From: Ruminococcus sp.
Lineage (GTDB): Bacteria > Bacillota > Clostridia > Oscillospirales > Ruminococcaceae
Reading direction: 5' to 3'
Assembly: GCA_015066745.1 (NCBI GenBank)
Contig: SVNW01000030.1
Location: 1-37,303, forward strand
DNA length: 37,303 bases
Shown: piece after piece, positions 33,500 through 37,303 of the stretch
Numbering within the stretch: the first letter of the stretch is position 1
Layout of the letters: each line of letters opens with the position of its first letter
Made by a program: the position numbers and the translations under genes
The notes under the pieces: generated by a model
What the model saw: only the letters and a program-made list of their open reading frames with translations
Told to the model about the DNA's origin: nothing
Databases searched by the model: none

Positions 33500-35227
33500 A
33501 TGCTTAAATATTTAAAAAAATATCGTTTTCTCTGTATCATTGCAGCTCTTTTTATGGTTGGTGAAGTTTCTATGGATCTGCTTCAGCCTGACCTCATGAG
33601 CGATATAGTCGATAACGGAGTTCTTAAAAGTAACGCAGACCTTATAATAAATGTCGGTATAAAGATGATACTCCTTGTTATACTTGGCGGTATCAGCGGT
33701 ATCTTATGCGGAGTATTTGCAAATCTTGCTTCACAGCAATTTGGAAACGATCTTCGAAAAGACCTGTTTTCAAAAATAATGAATCTTTCTTTTGAACAGA
33801 CAGACAAAATCTCAACAGGCTCACTTGTCACCCGTCTTACAAATGACGTAACACAGGTTCAGAACATGGTAATGATGTCGGTAAGAGGTCTGGTACGCAA
33901 CTCTGTTATGTTTATAGGCGGTATAATCATGCTTTACAGACAGTCACCAAAATTTGCGCTTATATCAGCATGTGGTCTGCCGTTTATAGTGGTATTTGTA
34001 TCATTTTTTATCAAAAAAGCTTCACCGCTCTTTGCGATAGTGCAGACAAAACTTGATGGTATAAACAATGTCATGCAGGAAAATATCGCAGGCGCAAGAG
34101 TTGTAAAGGCATATGTAAAAGAAGAACATGAGCTGGACAGATTTGACAGAGCAAATGACGAACTTTGCACAACAAACTTGAAAGTACAGACACTTCTTGC
34201 CTTTATGTCACCGTGCATGAACATCATACTCAACACCTGCGTAGTTACTATAATACTCGCAGGCGGATTTTCCGTAAAAAACGGCGGTGGTATAACACCC
34301 GGTGAAATCATGGCATCTGTCACATACATGGCTCAGATCCTTCACGGAATCATGTTTATGGCAAATATATTTCAGATATTTACCCGTGCAAAAGCATCAG
34401 CTGACAGAATAAATGAAGTGCTCAGTTGCAATGAAATAATAAGCGATGGTACATATGACAAAACACCTGAATCCAAAGGAAAAATAGAATTTAAAAACGT
34501 AAGTTTTTCATACCCTGACACATCGGGCGAAAAAGTACTTGAAAATATAAGCTTTACTGCCGATCCGGGTGAGACCGTCGCAATAATAGGTGCAACAGGC
34601 AGTGGAAAATCCACACTCGTACACCTTATACCAAGATTTTTTGACGCTGACGATGGTGAAATACTTGTAGACGGAATAAACGTAAAAGACTACCCTCTTG
34701 AAAAACTGCGTGACAAAATCTCTATAGTGCTTCAGAAAGCCGAACTTTATTCAAGAACAATAGCCGAAAATATCAGATGGGGCAAAAACGACGCTAATCC
34801 ATGGGAAATCAAAAAAGCATCTGTCATAGCACAGGCCGATGACTTCATATGCAAAACAAGCTACGGATACAACACTCTCGTCTCCGAGGGCGGTCATTCC
34901 CTTTCGGGCGGTCAGAAACAACGTATATCCGTTTCCCGTGCTATACTTAAAAACAGCCCGATACTCATTTTTGACGACTCTACAAGCGCACTTGACCTGA
35001 AAACAGAAGCACAGCTCTACAATGCACTGAACAATGAATTTCCTGACTCTACACGAATAGTAATTGCCCAGCGCATAGCGTCAATAAAATCTGCTGATAA
35101 AATACTTGTACTCGACGACGGAAAAATTTCAGCTTCGGGGACACATGAAGAACTTATGAAAATATCTGATATATATAGGGAGATATGTCACTCTCAGCTT
35201 GGGGAAGGAGACGAAAATAATGAATAA
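33500..35227 (+). CDS. Heterodimeric ABC exporter, subunit with degenerate ATP site
   Basis: 575 aa. An N-terminal exporter membrane domain with six helices (about 15-300) is followed by an ATPase domain (about 335-570): Walker A GATGSGKST, signature LSGGQKQRISVSRA and Walker B ILIFDDSTSALD. The catalytic glutamate after Walker B is Asp (FDD instead of LDE) and the switch histidine is Gln (IAQR instead of IAHR). This is the pattern of the catalytically weak subunit in heterodimers such as TM287/288 and BmrCD. CGGAGG precedes the ATG. The 3' end overlaps the partner gene by 8 bp. The likely function is export of drugs, lipids or peptides; the substrate is unknown. Confidence 0.95.
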   Translation: MLKYLKKYRFLCIIAALFMVGEVSMDLLQPDLMSDIVDNGVLKSNADLIINVGIKMILLVILGGISGILCGVFANLASQQFGNDLRKDLFSKIMNLSFEQTDKISTGSLVTRLTNDVTQVQNMVMMSVRGLVRNSVMFIGGIIMLYRQSPKFALISACGLPFIVVFVSFFIKKASPLFAIVQTKLDGINNVMQENIAGARVVKAYVKEEHELDRFDRANDELCTTNLKVQTLLAFMSPCMNIILNTCVVTIILAGGFSVKNGGGITPGEIMASVTYMAQILHGIMFMANIFQIFTRAKASADRINEVLSCNEIISDGTYDKTPESKGKIEFKNVSFSYPDTSGEKVLENISFTADPGETVAIIGATGSGKSTLVHLIPRFFDADDGEILVDGINVKDYPLEKLRDKISIVLQKAELYSRTIAENIRWGKNDANPWEIKKASVIAQADDFICKTSYGYNTLVSEGGHSLSGGQKQRISVSRAILKNSPILIFDDSTSALDLKTEAQLYNALNNEFPDSTRIVIAQRIASIKSADKILVLDDGKISASGTHEELMKISDIYREICHSQLGEGDENNE

Positions 35228-37106
35228 TTCACTTCCCGAAGGTTTTGAAAAAAGCCCTGACAACACTGATGTAAAATATGCTCAGAAACAAAAACAAGCC
35301 ACATTGCAGAGTGTAAGTTTCCGTGGTGGCAGAGGTCATATGGGGAAAAATATGGGTCAGACAGTAGAAAAGCCTGAAAACATAAAGAAAACAGTTTCCC
35401 GACTTCTCGGCTACTTCAGAAATACAAAAAAGCTCCTTATACCGCTTGTTTTTGCCGTAGTACTCGTAACACTCACTTCGTTGTTTGCTCCTATGCTTCA
35501 GGGTCAGGCGATAGATGAAATCAAAAATATGAAATGGCAGTCACTTTACAGATGCATCATTCTCCTCGCCGTAGTATATGTGTTCAATATCGGTTTCACA
35601 CTTGCACAGTCACTTTTTTCGGCAAGGCTCAGTCAGCTTATAGTAAAACTCATGCGTCACGACCTTTTCAAAAAGATAGACCGTCTTTCGATAAAATACC
35701 TCGACACACACTCCAACGGCGATATCATGAGCCGTATGACAAATGACATTGAAAATGTGTCAACCACTATCTCACAAAGTCTTGGTTCTCTTGTATCAGG
35801 AGTACTGACTATCATCGGAACAGTAGCAATTATGTTCTACCACTGCTGGCAACTTACGCTTATAACACTTTTCTCAGTAATTCTTACTGTCCTGGTGACA
35901 AAATATATGTCTGAAATAATGAGAAAAGTCTACAGAAAACGTTCAGAGATCCTCGGCAGATTAAACGGCCACTCCGAAGAAATGATAACAGGCTACAAAT
36001 CAATAGTTGCATACAACAAACAAAAAGACGTAATAAATGAATTTAACAACACCTCAGATGAACTTATGAAAGTAAGCATGAAAGCCGAGATCCTCGGTGG
36101 TTCTATGGGTCCGCTCATGAACTGCATCTCAAATATAAGTTTTGTTATCGTTGCAGGATTTGGCGGATACTTTGCATATAAAAACATTATTTCTATCGGT
36201 ACTATATCTATGTTTATAATTTATGCAAAGCAGTTTTCAAGACCTATAAACGAAATAGCACAGTTGTACGGTTCTATACAGACAGCCATAGCAGGCGCAG
36301 AAAGAGTATTTGCACTGACTGATGAACCCGATGAGGATAACAGCGGTGATATTTTAGTGGAAAATATAAAAGGAAAAGTCACTTTCAAAAATGTTTGTTT
36401 CTCATATATTCCCGAAAAACAGGTACTCTCCGACTTCACACTCGATGTAGAACCGGGACAGAAAATAGCACTTGTAGGTGCAACAGGAAGCGGAAAAACA
36501 ACTGTAGTAAATCTGCTTATGCGATTTTACAACCCAGACTCAGGCGAGATACTTGTTGACGGAACAAATATCCTTGATATAAAGAGAGATGAACTCCGAC
36601 ACAATATAGCAATAGTACTTCAGGACACTGTACTTTTCTCCGATACTATAGAAAACAACATAAAATACGCCCGACCGGAAGCGACTATTGAAGAAGTACG
36701 CCATGCATCCAAAATGAGCAACTGTGCATATTTTATAGAACGTCTGCCCGAAAAATACAACACATTTTTAAAACAGGCAGGTTCGGGACTTTCACAGGGG
36801 CAAAGACAGCTTTTATCCATAGCCAGAGCCATTCTCGCCGATCCTCATATACTCATTCTTGACGAAGCAACTTCTTCTGTTGATACCAGAACAGAAAAAA
36901 ACATTCAGAATGCTATGGTAAATCTTATGAAAAACAGAACAAGTCTTATCATTGCACATCGTCTTTCTACAATACGTGATGCTGACAAGATAGTAGTACT
37001 TGACAGCGGAAAAATCGTTGAACAAGGTACACACGACGAACTTTTAAAACACAAGGGGCATTATTATACATTGTATATGACGCAGTTTGCAGGAAATGAG
37101 ATATAA
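35220..37106 (+). CDS. Heterodimeric ABC exporter, catalytic-site subunit
   Basis: 628 aa. A flexible N-terminal stretch of about 60 residues (with GGRGHMGKNMG) precedes the six-helix exporter domain (about 70-365). The ATPase domain (about 385-625) has Walker A GATGSGKTT, a complete Walker B ILILDEATSSVD and switch histidine LIIAHRLS. Its signature is LSQGQ rather than LSGGQ, the matching defect seen in TM288-type subunits: the partner's good signature with this subunit's Walker motifs forms the one active site. I choose ATG 35220-35222, because GGAAGGAG is just upstream. An in-frame start at 35199 would lie before that site. Coupled to the first subunit by overlap and followed by a terminator. 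Confidence 0.95.
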   Translation: MNNSLPEGFEKSPDNTDVKYAQKQKQATLQSVSFRGGRGHMGKNMGQTVEKPENIKKTVSRLLGYFRNTKKLLIPLVFAVVLVTLTSLFAPMLQGQAIDEIKNMKWQSLYRCIILLAVVYVFNIGFTLAQSLFSARLSQLIVKLMRHDLFKKIDRLSIKYLDTHSNGDIMSRMTNDIENVSTTISQSLGSLVSGVLTIIGTVAIMFYHCWQLTLITLFSVILTVLVTKYMSEIMRKVYRKRSEILGRLNGHSEEMITGYKSIVAYNKQKDVINEFNNTSDELMKVSMKAEILGGSMGPLMNCISNISFVIVAGFGGYFAYKNIISIGTISMFIIYAKQFSRPINEIAQLYGSIQTAIAGAERVFALTDEPDEDNSGDILVENIKGKVTFKNVCFSYIPEKQVLSDFTLDVEPGQKIALVGATGSGKTTVVNLLMRFYNPDSGEILVDGTNILDIKRDELRHNIAIVLQDTVLFSDTIENNIKYARPEATIEEVRHASKMSNCAYFIERLPEKYNTFLKQAGSGLSQGQRQLLSIARAILADPHILILDEATSSVDTRTEKNIQNAMVNLMKNRTSLIIAHRLSTIRDADKIVVLDSGKIVEQGTHDELLKHKGHYYTLYMTQFAGNEI

Positions 37107-37133
37107 TGATTTGTATTAAAATATAATATTGCA

Positions 37134-37178
37134 AAAACAGATGTTACCGTATGTGATAACATCTGTTTTATTTTTTTA
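37134..37178 (+). terminator. Terminator of the ABC exporter operon
   Basis: AAAACAGATGTTA (37134-37146) and TAACATCTGTTTT (37157-37169) form a perfect 13-bp stem, followed by ATTTTTTT. Confidence 0.9.
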
Positions 37179-37187
37179 CTCAAACTT

Positions 37188-37230
37188 CGCAGTTAGAAAC
37201 TGCGTGTGCATCTTGAAAATTCAATAGATA
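37188..37230 (+). other. Hairpin plus boxA-like sequence at the right edge
   Basis: CGCAGTT (37188-37194) and AACTGCG (37198-37204) form a tight hairpin with a 3-nt loop. It is followed by TGCATCTTGAAAATTC, which loosely resembles the boxA antitermination element of rRNA leaders. No gene is seen up to the window end. An rRNA operon just beyond the edge is possible but unproven. Confidence 0.3.
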
Positions 37231-37303
37231 GAGATAAAAAAATATAGTATGTAGTCTCCAAAAATGTTATAATAATATTACCACATATTAATCATAAAAT
37301 CAC

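Noticed and set aside
33500..35227. ABC subunit as a pseudogene because of the altered Walker B and switch residues
   Set aside because: Asp in place of Glu and Gln in place of His are the normal degenerate-site pattern in heterodimeric exporters, and the partner carries the complementary residues.

Overview
The window looks like chromosomal DNA of a low-GC, cellulose-degrading Firmicute close to Ruminococcus (Oscillospiraceae). The evidence is a GH9-CBM3c-dockerin cellulase, which implies a cellulosome, together with clostridial-type housekeeping genes, AT-rich intergenic DNA, consensus sigma-A promoters with 17-nt spacers and many hairpin-plus-T-run terminators. The exact species cannot be read from the sequence alone. 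No phage, transposase or CRISPR array is visible.

Layout. (1) 1-4.5 kb, minus strand: two tandem paralogous GH9 cellulases. The promoter-proximal one is complete and the second runs off the left edge. (2) 4.7-7.9 kb: citrate synthase, divergent from prephenate dehydrogenase (tyrA), whose promoter is overlaid by a perfect inverted repeat; then an unrecognised 221-aa protein. (3) 8.1-8.4 kb, minus strand: a tRNA-Gly, tRNA-Arg, tRNA-His cluster with its own promoter and terminator. (4) 8.6-21.3 kb, minus strand: a 13-gene tightly packed run from one strong promoter: ruvC, ruvA, ruvB, a divergent GlmM-like phosphohexomutase, a methyltransferase, ecfA1, ecfA2, ecfT, a small membrane protein, truA, a DUF5711-like protein, cvpA and a zinc-finger ClpC-like unfoldase, ended by a long hairpin terminator. 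It mixes recombination repair, vitamin/metal uptake, tRNA modification, envelope functions and proteolysis. (5) 21.4-26.6 kb, minus strand: a membrane-anchored propeller-like protein flanked by two copies of one palindromic element, a LacI-type sensor fused to a GGDEF domain, and a DUF4143-type ATPase with four 33-bp tandem repeats upstream. (6) 26.8-28.6 kb, plus strand: an ECF-type sigma factor translationally coupled to a membrane-spanning partner with a Thr-rich linker and an external domain. (7) 28.7-32.1 kb, minus strand: a PP2C phosphatase, a bifunctional chorismate mutase/prephenate dehydratase (pheA) and a bitopic protein with a signal-peptidase-like segment. (8) 32.3-33.5 kb, plus strand: tRNA-Thr, then a two-gene DUF3990 operon. 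(9) 33.5-37.1 kb, plus strand: a heterodimeric ABC exporter of the TM287/288 type.

Themes. Plant-wall degradation (GH9 pair) may be linked to outside sensing by the sigma factor/membrane partner pair. Aromatic amino acid synthesis is represented by separate tyrA and pheA loci. The least explained items are the GlmM-like protein with eroded catalytic loops, the DUF3990 gene pair, the 33-bp repeat array, the duplicated palindromes around 21.4-22.8 kb and the zinc-finger ClpC fusion.
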